A stretch of DNA of 5,585 nucleotides from Anaerolineales bacterium (GTDB lineage: Bacteria > Chloroflexota > Anaerolineae > Anaerolineales > Villigracilaceae). A program made the position numbers and the translations under genes. Where the stretch lies: contig JAICQC010000312.1 in NCBI GenBank assembly GCA_025938055.1, positions 1-5,585 of the forward strand. Reading direction: 5' to 3'. Within the stretch, counting starts at the first letter, position 1. Each line of letters opens with the position of its first letter. The notes beneath the pieces were generated by a model that saw nothing but the letters and a program-made list of their open reading frames with translations, searched no databases and was not told where the DNA came from. Below, in pieces: positions 1 through 5,585 of this stretch.

Positions 1-1161
1 TCCACCCTGTACGGCTCAAGCAAACAAGTTCAGCTCATACAAGAGCGCCAGTCCAAAGTTCAGGTCTCCTTCGCAGACACGAGCCAATCCATGCCCGATA
101 TCTACTTCATCGTCCTGGATGGTTATGGTCGGGCTGATGTATTGCGCGACCTTTACGATCATGATAACTCGCAATTCCTGTCTTTTCTGAAAGAGAAGGG
201 CTTTTATATTGCCGACCAGGGAACGTCGAATTATCCTCAAACCGAGCTTTCCCTGTCGTCCAGTCTCAACTTGCATTACCTGGACGAATTCGTTGCCGGG
301 TTTGGCGATACCCGCGACCGAAGCCCGCTGCGCGAGCTGCTGCAACACACGGTGATGAGACGCCTGCTGGAAGAACGAGGTTACCAGTTTGTGGCTCTGC
401 CGAGCGCCTCCCTGTTTGCGCAGCTCAGGGACGCGGATGTATATTTCGACCCGACGCCAGGAGACATTAATGAATTCGAAGGACTGTTGTTGTCCTCCAC
501 GTTGGCGGGCGTGATAGCTGAATCTTTTGGTGTGGGCTTACCTGTGCAAAGCTATGAAATGCATCGCCGATACATTCTTTACTCGCTGGGCAAACTCAAG
601 GATATTCCGGAGGAGGTTCCAGGCCCGAAATTTGTGTTTGCCCATATCATGTCACCTCATCCCCCTTTTATTTTCGACCGTGACGGGAATTTCATTATTC
701 CTGACCGCCCCTACAGCACATGGGATGCTTCATTATTTCCGGGGACGGCAGAGGAATATCGAAGGGGATATATCGATCAGATGATATATTTAAACGGGCA
801 GCTCATCGAGGTTATAACAAGTATCCTCGAGCAGTCCTCCAGCCCGCCTATGATTATCATTCAGGGAGACCACGGTCCGGGCTCGTATTACAATATGCTC
901 GATTTGGATAGCTCCTGCCTGTCTGAGAGATTCTCCATCCTGAATGCCTATTACTTTCCTGATGGTGATTATGGTTCGCTCTATCCGTCCATTACGCCGG
1001 TTAATTCGTTTCGTGTTATCCTGAGCCAATATCTTGGCGCTGACCTGGACTTGCTGGAAGATCGGAATTACTTTTCGGGCTGGCTTTCGCCCTATTTATT
1101 TAGGGATGTTACCCAGCAGGTCCACGCCGCGTGTGAAATTTCTTCAGAAACTGTGCCCTAG
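1..1161 (+). CDS. Sulfatase-like / alkaline-phosphatase-superfamily protein, 5'-truncated by the window edge
   Basis: The frame is open from base 1 through 30 codons before the first ATG (position 91), so that ATG is probably internal and the true start lies outside. Counting from the ATG, the fragment has 356 residues ending in TAG. It shows the superfamily core in order: the metal-ligand Asp10 in YFIVLDGYGR; a Thr51 in NYPQTELSLSSSLN, where the family has its nucleophile or metal-binding Thr; HIMSPHPPF with His185 and His190; and a late metal site in QGDHGPGS (Asp260, His261). These match the ligand arrangement of LTA-synthase and phosphoglycerol-transferase-like sulfatase-fold enzymes. Such proteins usually carry N-terminal membrane helices before an extracytoplasmic catalytic domain; that part would lie left of the window. 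Substrate cannot be told: a transferase or hydrolase acting on envelope phospho- or sulfo-groups is likely. mnmA follows after 20 bases on the same strand, so co-transcription is plausible without implying shared function. Confidence 0.85.
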   Translation, partial: STLYGSSKQVQLIQERQSKVQVSFADTSQSMPDIYFIVLDGYGRADVLRDLYDHDNSQFLSFLKEKGFYIADQGTSNYPQTELSLSSSLNLHYLDEFVAGFGDTRDRSPLRELLQHTVMRRLLEERGYQFVALPSASLFAQLRDADVYFDPTPGDINEFEGLLLSSTLAGVIAESFGVGLPVQSYEMHRRYILYSLGKLKDIPEEVPGPKFVFAHIMSPHPPFIFDRDGNFIIPDRPYSTWDASLFPGTAEEYRRGYIDQMIYLNGQLIEVITSILEQSSSPPMIIIQGDHGPGSYYNMLDLDSSCLSERFSILNAYYFPDGDYGSLYPSITPVNSFRVILSQYLGADLDLLEDRNYFSGWLSPYLFRDVTQQVHAACEISSETVP

Positions 1162-1181
1162 CCTTACGGATTCGATGTACC

Positions 1182-2243
1182 ATGTCTAAAGTTGTCGTTG
1201 CCATGTCTGGAGGAGTGGACTCCTCTGTTGCAGCCGCCTTGCTCAAAGAGCAGGGCCATGACGTCATTGGCATGATGCTGCGGTTGTGGAGTGAACCTGG
1301 CAAGGAAGATTCCAACCGCTGCTGCACACCCGACTCGATGGCGCAGGCACGCCGCGTCGCGGCGAAGCTTGATATTCCGTTTTATGTGATCGATGCCAAA
1401 GATGTCTTCCACAAGACCGTGGTGCAATACTTCCTCGATGGATACGCGCGGGGCGAGACGCCAAACCCGTGCCTGATCTGTAACCGCCAGATCCGCTGGA
1501 CGTTTTTGCTGGATCATGCACTGGCTTTGGACGCCGAGTACATGGCGACCGGGCATTACGTTCGGATAACGAAGAATGAAATCGGAAAGAGTCAGTTATT
1601 GAGGGCGGTGGATAGGAGCAAGGATCAATCCTATGTATTGCACGTGCTCACCCAGGATAAGTTGAAGCACGCTTTGTTCCCGATTGGCGATTATCCAAAG
1701 ACAGAAATCCGCGCGATTGCCGAAAGGTATGGCTTGCCGACCGCTTCGCGCAAGGATTCACAGGACCTGTGTTTCCTTGCCGGAGAGGATTATCGCACTT
1801 TCCTCGAGCGCAACGCGGCGGAGATGCTTCAACCTGGTGAGATCCTGACGCAGGCGGGCGCACCGGTCGGCGCGCATAACGGGCTTGCCAATTACACAAT
1901 CGGTCAGCGCAAGGGATTGGGGATCGCCTCGCCCGTGCCGTTGTATGTTCTGGGGAAGGATGCCGCCACAAATTCGTTGATCGTCGGCACACAAGAGGAA
2001 CTTGGCATGCGTGACCTGACCGCCCGCGATGTCAACTGGCTTTCGGGCGAGGCACCAACCGAACTGTTCCGCGCCGAGGTCAAGATCCGCTATACCGCAA
2101 AAGAAGCAGCCGCGTGGGTGATGCCGTTAGATGGGAGAAATGTGAAAGTCCAGTTTGACGCGCCGCAGAGAGACATCACAGCGGGTCAGGCGGCAGTCTT
2201 CTATCAGGGTGATTTGATGATAGGCGGCGGGATCATTATCTAA
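1182..2243 (+). CDS. mnmA: tRNA-specific 2-thiouridylase MnmA
   Basis: This cytoplasmic enzyme activates U34 of Lys, Glu and Gln tRNAs with ATP and replaces the 2-oxygen with sulfur, giving the s2U part of mnm5s2U. The 353-residue length is normal for the family. Visible signatures are the PP-loop ATP pyrophosphatase motif SGGVDSS (residues 9-15), NPCLICNR (94-102), the tRNA/ATP-domain motif KDQSYVL (147-153), DSQDLCF (192-198) with the second catalytic Cys197, and TIGQRKGLGI (239-248) in the central domain, followed by a C-terminal beta-barrel region. Cys100 aligns with the classical first catalytic Cys. Cys97 sits where Escherichia coli MnmA has Asp, giving a CxxC plus a distal Cys. The ATG at 1182 places the PP-loop at the usual distance from the N-terminus; no good Shine-Dalgarno is seen before it. 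It starts 20 bases after the upstream gene and may be read with it. No truncation or frameshift is seen. Confidence 0.97.
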   Translation: MSKVVVAMSGGVDSSVAAALLKEQGHDVIGMMLRLWSEPGKEDSNRCCTPDSMAQARRVAAKLDIPFYVIDAKDVFHKTVVQYFLDGYARGETPNPCLICNRQIRWTFLLDHALALDAEYMATGHYVRITKNEIGKSQLLRAVDRSKDQSYVLHVLTQDKLKHALFPIGDYPKTEIRAIAERYGLPTASRKDSQDLCFLAGEDYRTFLERNAAEMLQPGEILTQAGAPVGAHNGLANYTIGQRKGLGIASPVPLYVLGKDAATNSLIVGTQEELGMRDLTARDVNWLSGEAPTELFRAEVKIRYTAKEAAAWVMPLDGRNVKVQFDAPQRDITAGQAAVFYQGDLMIGGGIII

Positions 2244-2261
2244 TTTGTATGTAGACAAATT
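2242..2261. repeat. AT-rich inverted repeat overlapping the mnmA stop codon
   Basis: AATTTGT (2242-2248) and ACAAATT (2255-2261) are perfect 7-base inverted arms around a 6-base spacer, beginning inside the mnmA TAA. The stem is weak and no T-run follows, so a strong intrinsic terminator is unlikely. It could be a protein-binding site for the downstream gene, a weak 3' hairpin, or chance. A second tiny stem, CGCC-GTCT-GGCG, lies at 2282-2293. Confidence 0.35.
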
Positions 2262-2310
2262 ATGTGATCTCAATGCATACTCGCCGTCTGGCGGTTAAAA
2301 ATTGAAAGCC

Positions 2311-2364
2311 AGGAGGGGTTGTTACCTATTGCTCGAAAACCTGTCTAGTAAATGGACCATATGA
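2311..2364 (+). promoter_or_regulatory. Orphan Shine-Dalgarno and possible leader mini-ORF before the 95-residue gene
   Basis: AGGAGGGG at 2311-2318 is the best ribosome-binding sequence I noticed in the window, but it lies 33 bases before the ATG at 2352, too far to serve it directly. Ten bases after it a TTG (2329) opens an 11-codon frame (MLENLSSKWTI) that ends in TGA at 2362-2364. That TGA overlaps the in-frame ATG at 2361 as ATGA, the arrangement typical of translational coupling. This suggests that ribosomes load here, read a short leader and restart at Met4 of the 95-residue protein. The ORF is too short for coding statistics, so chance is a real alternative; the strong Shine-Dalgarno could instead be a relic of an older start. 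Confidence 0.3.
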
Positions 2365-2639
2365 CACTCCCAGCCCTTCTGTTTGCTTTGATCGTTGCGC
2401 TGTTCTACGGCGCATCCTATCACCTGATCCGCGGCGGTGGTTTCTGGCGGCTGATGTTGTACTTCAGCCTAAGCATTGTGGGTTTTGTGATGGGTCACCT
2501 CGTGGGTCTTTGGCGCGGGTGGCTGTTTCTGCCCCTGGGTGTATTGAACTTTGGTCTTTCCTCGGCAGGGAGCATTCTCATGCTGATGCTGGGGGATTGG
2601 TTGAGCCGTATCGAAGTACCGCAGGGAAGCAAGGTATAA
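2352..2639 (+). CDS. Small three-helix membrane protein of unknown function
   Basis: I do not recognise this 95-residue protein. It is strongly hydrophobic, with three likely membrane helices at about residues 5-23, 33-54 and 57-80. Short charged turns (RGGGFWR at 27-33, WRGW at 54-57) separate them, and the tail is short and polar (GDWLSRIEVPQ). There is no signal-peptidase site, metal motif or known catalytic motif. Length and layout suggest a small integral membrane protein or a subunit or accessory factor. Two starts are possible: ATG 2352, directly preceded by the in-frame stop TAA, or ATG 2361 (Met4), which gives a cleaner hydrophobic N-terminus and overlaps the stop of a possible leader ORF. 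Neither has a close Shine-Dalgarno. It lies 108 bases after mnmA and 75 before the ExoD-family gene, all on the same strand. The long hydrophobic frame makes a real gene likely. Confidence 0.75.
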   Translation: MDHMTLPALLFALIVALFYGASYHLIRGGGFWRLMLYFSLSIVGFVMGHLVGLWRGWLFLPLGVLNFGLSSAGSILMLMLGDWLSRIEVPQGSKV

Positions 2640-2640
2640 T
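2611..2640 (+). promoter_or_regulatory. Candidate sigma-70-type promoter for the ExoD/VanZ-like pair
   Basis: A perfect -10 box TATAAT sits at 2635-2640, overlapping the stop codon of the 95-residue gene. A weak -35 match, TCGAAG at 2611-2616 (three of six consensus bases), is 18 bases upstream. Transcription would begin near 2647 and leave a leader of roughly 70 bases before the ATG at 2715. The -10 is convincing; the -35 is poor and there is no TG extension. Read-through from upstream may contribute as well. Confidence 0.45.
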
Positions 2641-2667
2641 CTGCCCCTGCCCTGACTGACACCAAGG

Positions 2668-2680
2668 GCCCGGTCCGGGC
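2668..2680. repeat. GC-rich 13-base palindrome in the ExoD-family leader
   Basis: GCCCGG and CCGGGC flank a single central T, giving a perfect palindrome. As RNA it folds to a 5-bp GC stem with a 3-base loop. No T-run follows (ACATTGATC), so it is not an obvious terminator. It lies about 20-30 bases downstream of the predicted transcription start and 34 bases before the ExoD-family ATG, a place where an operator or leader hairpin could act. Function is inferred from position only. Confidence 0.35.
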
Positions 2681-2714
2681 ACATTGATCAAATTCAACAG
2701 GATAAGAAAATAAG

Positions 2715-3392
2715 ATGAAGGAACTAGTCGAAGTGAACCAAATTGACATGACCCCAAAAAGGGAGGACCAACAGCAGGAGGAACCGCTGGGGGAAAAGAT
2801 CGAACTCATCATCGAAAGACTGCCTCGCACGGAGGTCACCCTCATTGAGATCATGGATATTGTCGGGACCGACAGCCTGATGCTTCTGACAATTTTTCTC
2901 TCGCTTGTTTTTCTTGTACCGGTTTCGATTCCGGGCGTCAGCACTGTGTTTGGCTCCGGTATCCTGTTGGTCGGCATTACCCGTCTTTTTGCGCGCAAGC
3001 TTTGGCTGCCCGATAGGATTGCCAACCGCAAGATTTCAGCCGAAAAACTGCGCGCCGGTTTCAACCGTGCCCTGGTGTGGTTTTACCGGCTGGAGAAGGT
3101 CAGCCGTCCCCATCGCCTTCCCGGGCTGACGTCGGACGGGGCGATGGCACTCGTGAATAACCTGTCGTTCATCCTGGCGGCGGTGCTGCTGATGGCTCCT
3201 TTTGGCTTCATTCCATTCAGCAACACACTCCCAGCGCTCGCCCTGATCTTCCTGGCTGTAGGGCTGATCCAAAAGGATGGGGGCTCGATCCTGCTTGGCT
3301 ATCTTTCAAATCTTGCTACAATCATCTACTTTGGATTTCTCATCGCGGGCGGCGGGTATTCCATCAGCGAACTGCTCAAGATTCTGAACTAG
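2715..3392 (+). CDS. ExoD-family membrane protein (exopolysaccharide synthesis, ExoD)
   Basis: This 225-residue protein fits the ExoD family, named for a rhizobial protein linked to exopolysaccharide production and alkali tolerance; its biochemical role remains unclear. A polar, acidic N-terminus (1-27) precedes a family-type stretch, RLPRTEVTLIEIMDIVGTDS (35-54). A hydrophobic pair follows at about 55-90, with the Pro-rich turn VPVSIPGVSTVFG (68-80). Next are KLWLP (95-99, the family's WLP motif), EKVSRPHRL (127-135), a helix at about 148-164, then PFSNTLPALALIFLAVGLIQ (167-186) followed by KDGG (187-190), the most diagnostic part, and a last helix at about 196-213. The start at 2715 has a modest AGGA (2699-2702) 12 bases upstream; a second ATG at 2748 is less supported. 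A strong TATAAT lies upstream. The VanZ-like gene follows after 11-17 bases, so the two are probably one transcript. Family assignment is firm; any specific role in capsule or stress tolerance is inference. Confidence 0.85.
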   Translation: MKELVEVNQIDMTPKREDQQQEEPLGEKIELIIERLPRTEVTLIEIMDIVGTDSLMLLTIFLSLVFLVPVSIPGVSTVFGSGILLVGITRLFARKLWLPDRIANRKISAEKLRAGFNRALVWFYRLEKVSRPHRLPGLTSDGAMALVNNLSFILAAVLLMAPFGFIPFSNTLPALALIFLAVGLIQKDGGSILLGYLSNLATIIYFGFLIAGGGYSISELLKILN

Positions 3393-3403
3393 CTAGACCC
3401 ATC

Positions 3404-3766
3404 GTGATCATGAAATGGGCGGCGATTCTTTTCGGTCTGTTTATCGTCCTGATCATCATCCTGGCGGATGCGGGCAGGCTGGAAATCCTGGCATCCATCA
3501 ATCGAATTCCTTTTGCCGACAAGGCGGGGCATTTCATCCTTTATGGTATTCTGGCGCTGCTTGTCAACCTGAGTCTCTTCCGTTCCTTTCCCAAGCAAAG
3601 CCGGACGCGGGTCGCTGCAGCCGCGGGGTCGATCCTCATCCTTATGATCGGTCTCGAAGAAGTCTCACAGCAATTCTTTGCAGAGCGCTCCTTTGACCTG
3701 GTCGATCTCGCGTTCAGTTATTTGGGAGTGATTTTCTTTTCCTGGCTGGCGATCAAAATACAGTAG
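3404..3766 (+). CDS. VanZ-like family membrane protein
   Basis: The 120-residue protein matches the VanZ-like fold, a small multi-helix membrane family named after the teicoplanin-resistance accessory protein VanZ; most chromosomal members have no known role and should not be read as resistance genes. Seen here are an N-terminal helix (about 5-21), the motif DKAGHFILYGILALL (39-53) that corresponds to the family's DK-x-x-H-F-x-x-Y-x-x-L signature, a helix at about 71-84 running into EEVSQQFFAERSFDLVDL (85-102), which corresponds to E-x-x-Q-x-F-x-x-R-x-x-D-x-x-D, and a last helix (103-118). The listed start is GTG 3404; ATG 3410, two codons later, is equally or more likely, and neither has a Shine-Dalgarno, which suits coupling to the ExoD-family gene ending 11 bases earlier. 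Its TAG lies inside the arm of the terminator palindrome, so the last codons are part of that hairpin. Confidence 0.85.
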   Translation: MIMKWAAILFGLFIVLIIILADAGRLEILASINRIPFADKAGHFILYGILALLVNLSLFRSFPKQSRTRVAAAAGSILILMIGLEEVSQQFFAERSFDLVDLAFSYLGVIFFSWLAIKIQ

Positions 3767-3796
3767 GGACAGGCAGCCGCCTGTCCCTACTGTATT
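3757..3796. terminator. Bidirectional intrinsic terminator: perfect 18-bp stem, 4-base loop
   Basis: AATACAGTAGGGACAGGC (3757-3774) and its exact complement GCCTGTCCCTACTGTATT (3779-3796) flank the loop AGCC (3775-3778). On the plus strand the stem is followed by a T-rich ATTATT-like end; on the minus strand it ends in a TTTT run (complement of 3755-3758). It sits between two convergent genes and can end transcription from both. The TAG of the VanZ-like gene is within the left arm, and the TAA of the minus-strand acylase (3795-3797) overlaps the right end. The perfect symmetry and GTAGGG...CCCTAC ends also resemble dispersed palindromic repeats, so it may be one copy of such a family. Confidence 0.85.
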
Positions 3797-5585
3797 ATTC
3801 CGGTGTCAGCACCAGATGTCCTTCGGCTCCTGATGTGATCTCCCCTTCCTCCCAGAGCATCGGATAGTATTCAATATTCGCCCAGAGCGGTGCCATGTCA
3901 TCGTAATGTTCGTGATAGGCATGACCGGACTGCCCCGTGGTGTGAACCGTGACAGAATTATTCAGATTCCCCAGGTCCACGATCATGCGCATGGAGGGCA
4001 GCCAGTTCGTCTCATATCCATCCTGCACAGACCAGCCCGTGGCATTGACGATCGAATCGCCGCCGCCAGTCGGGAAGGGACCGCGGTTGAAAAGCGATTC
4101 AATAGGCGGCACTCCTGACTCTCCGAGCGTCCCGTTCCTGAAGGTGGAAGCATGCATCTCACCCCAGTTCCAGTCAGCGGGGTCTCTGCCCAGCAGGTCC
4201 TCGACCTCAGCAACGCCCTGCGCAAAGGATTTGCGGATGATGTCCGCGCGAGTTTCGCGTACCTCGCTTGTCGTTTTGTCGTCCCACCAGGGGCTGTCCT
4301 CTCCCAGGTTCCGCATGATCTCGTTCCAGCGTGATCCGCCATCAGGGTAATAACGCTCCTCGGGCATGTCATCGTTGAAGGTGTTTTGCAGGAGATGCCG
4401 CCAGAAGGCGTTGAATACTGCTGCTGCAGCGGAATCGGCACGGTTTTGATAGTCCCAATCCCGGAGCAGGCCCTGTGCATGTGTCTCGTTGTCGTCAAGC
4501 TCCTCCAAGCCCAACAAGTGAGGCACATAGCCGGGTCCATTGGCATCGAACGAATCGCCCTGCATGGATTGGAAGTAGGCAAGGTCGATCTGCCCGGAGG
4601 CGCTCTCGATCATATCCACAATGCGTTGGGCGCGAAAACCGTAATCCCAATCGCGCGTGATCAGGTAAGGATAGTCCCAGGGCTGGCAGCGGTTATTGGC
4701 GGTCACGATGTAGCCCTCGGGCGGGTTGAACGTATATGGCAGCTCCTCGAACGGAATGAAGCCGGTCCATTCGTATTCATCCGTCCAGCCGGGCACGGGC
4801 ACACTGCCATCGCCATTGGCGCGCACCGGGATATCGCCGGGCATCTGATAACCGATATTGCCGTCCACATCGGCATATAACAAGTTTTGCGCGGGTACAT
4901 GGAAGTTCCGCGCGGCTTCACGGAAATCCTCCCAGTTTTGCGCCTTATCGAACCCCCAGATCGCTTGGAACGGCGTCGAGGGTGCCAGCGCCGTCCATTT
5001 GAGTGCGATCACGTACTGCTCAGGCAGTTCCACGCCAGCCCGTTCCCTGAACGGAATAAACTCCGGGTCGTCGTTTATGTTCTCGTCCAGTACAGGACCA
5101 TACGAGTCAGAGATGACCGGTCCGTGGCGTGTGGAACGGACCGTCACTTCCACGGGGTCGCCGCCAACCACTTCGACGGTTTCGGTACGCGTCTCAAACT
5201 CCACCCATTCACCATTCACCTCGTATTGGTTGGGGTTTTGCGGGTTGACCCGTTCGATATACAGGTCCATTACATCGGGACCGACATTGGTAAAGCCCCA
5301 GGCGATGCGGTCATTGTGACCGATGACGACACCCGGAACTCCTGCGAAGGTGAAGCCAGCCACGTTGTAAGGGCACTCCTCGGTCACCGGCTTGCATTCG
5401 AGATGAGCCTGATACCAGATGGAAGGCATTTGGATGCCGAGGTGCGGGTCATTCGCCAGGAGCGGCATCCCGGTTGCCGTGTGCGCACCAGAGACCGCCC
5501 ACGAATTGGAGCCGAGCCCATCGCTCGCGGGCCCCAACGCTTCATCGATGCGCGCCAGTTTGTCCGCGAGAGGTTTAAAGTCAAA
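3795..5585 (-). CDS. Penicillin acylase family protein (peptidase S45, Ntn hydrolase), 5'-truncated by the window edge
   Basis: The frame stays open to the right edge, with 596 codons visible. The apparent start at 5537 is an internal TTG and not a real start. Family members are made as one precursor with a signal peptide, alpha chain, linker and beta chain, and cut themselves to expose an N-terminal Ser that hydrolyses amide bonds, usually in the periplasm or outside the cell. Counting from the codon at 5537, the beta chain begins at Ser10 in GSNSWAVSG (codon 5508-5510). Then come ANDPHLG (28-34), with His32 at beta position 23, and VTANNR with Asn281-Asn282 (beta 272-273), the oxyanion-hole Asn region. 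YGFRAQRI and the C-terminal GQSGHAYHEHYDD (535-547), which matches the family's GQSG-x-x-x-S-x-HY, follow. The whole beta chain is present; the signal peptide and alpha chain lie outside the window. The short LVLTPE tail ends at TAA inside the shared terminator. Substrate is unknown: candidates include beta-lactam side chains, acyl-homoserine lactones or other N-acyl amides. Confidence 0.93.
   Translation of the reverse strand, partial: FDFKPLADKLARIDEALGPASDGLGSNSWAVSGAHTATGMPLLANDPHLGIQMPSIWYQAHLECKPVTEECPYNVAGFTFAGVPGVVIGHNDRIAWGFTNVGPDVMDLYIERVNPQNPNQYEVNGEWVEFETRTETVEVVGGDPVEVTVRSTRHGPVISDSYGPVLDENINDDPEFIPFRERAGVELPEQYVIALKWTALAPSTPFQAIWGFDKAQNWEDFREAARNFHVPAQNLLYADVDGNIGYQMPGDIPVRANGDGSVPVPGWTDEYEWTGFIPFEELPYTFNPPEGYIVTANNRCQPWDYPYLITRDWDYGFRAQRIVDMIESASGQIDLAYFQSMQGDSFDANGPGYVPHLLGLEELDDNETHAQGLLRDWDYQNRADSAAAAVFNAFWRHLLQNTFNDDMPEERYYPDGGSRWNEIMRNLGEDSPWWDDKTTSEVRETRADIIRKSFAQGVAEVEDLLGRDPADWNWGEMHASTFRNGTLGESGVPPIESLFNRGPFPTGGGDSIVNATGWSVQDGYETNWLPSMRMIVDLGNLNNSVTVHTTGQSGHAYHEHYDDMAPLWANIEYYPMLWEEGEITSGAEGHLVLTPE

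Noticed and set aside
91..93. ATG at 91 as the true start of the sulfatase-like gene
   Set aside because: The frame is open upstream to base 1, no Shine-Dalgarno precedes it, and starting there would leave out the membrane-anchor region expected of this group; it begins right at the catalytic core.
2302..2330. TTGAAA (2302-2307) with a -10 near 2325 as a promoter for the 95-residue gene
   Set aside because: The -10 candidate CCTATT matches only three consensus bases, too weak to list as a promoter.
2495..3064. 189-residue minus-strand open frame across the 95-residue gene and the ExoD-family gene
   Set aside because: Its translation is low-complexity Ser/Arg/Thr-rich sequence without domain motifs, and it opposes two genes with clear membrane or family signatures.
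3404..3766. VanZ-like gene as a glycopeptide-resistance determinant
   Set aside because: There are no vanH/A/X genes or two-component regulators nearby, and the VanZ-like family is widespread in bacteria without such resistance.
3983..4582. 199-residue minus-strand open frame inside the acylase
   Set aside because: It is an alternative-frame shadow of the acylase on the same strand; the acylase frame holds the conserved S45 motifs and this one holds none.
4386..4880. 164-residue plus-strand open frame opposite the acylase
   Set aside because: It is antisense to a conserved catalytic domain, has no recognisable family features and looks like a codon-bias shadow.
5535..5537. TTG at 5537 as the acylase start
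   Set aside because: The frame continues to the window edge and this codon lies only nine residues before the catalytic Ser, inside the precursor's linker region.

Overview
The window reads as an ordinary bacterial chromosomal segment. The families present, the sulfatase-like protein with the PDIYFIVLDGYGR motif, the small multi-pass membrane proteins, and the S45 acylase with a C-terminal LVLTP tail recall Chloroflexota of the Anaerolineae type. That assignment is my recollection of protein style, not a search result. No rRNA, tRNA, CRISPR array, transposase or phage gene is visible.

Layout. Plus strand, 1-1161: the 3' part of an alkaline-phosphatase-superfamily (sulfatase/LTA-synthase-like) protein, whose start lies left of the window. 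After 20 bases comes mnmA (1182-2243), a complete tRNA-uridine 2-thiolase. A 108-base intergenic stretch then holds a small AT-rich inverted repeat and a strong Shine-Dalgarno that fits a mini-ORF better than the next gene. Next is a run of three membrane-protein genes: an unrecognised 95-residue protein (2352-2639), an ExoD-family protein (2715-3392) and a VanZ-like protein (3404-3766). A perfect TATAAT box overlaps the stop of the first and probably drives the other two. Minus strand, 3795-5585: most of a penicillin-acylase-family (peptidase S45) N-terminal-nucleophile hydrolase, running off the right edge. The convergent VanZ-like and acylase genes meet at a perfect 18-bp stem with a 4-base loop that can terminate in both directions and resembles dispersed GTAGGG...CCCTAC palindromes.

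How the genes fit together. The sulfatase-like, ExoD, VanZ-like and 95-residue proteins all point to the cell envelope, but nothing shows that they form one pathway. mnmA is housekeeping tRNA modification. The acylase is probably exported and acts on small amides. I see no clear novel system. The most interesting items are the convergent palindrome, which contains both genes' stop codons, and the leader region of the 95-residue gene.
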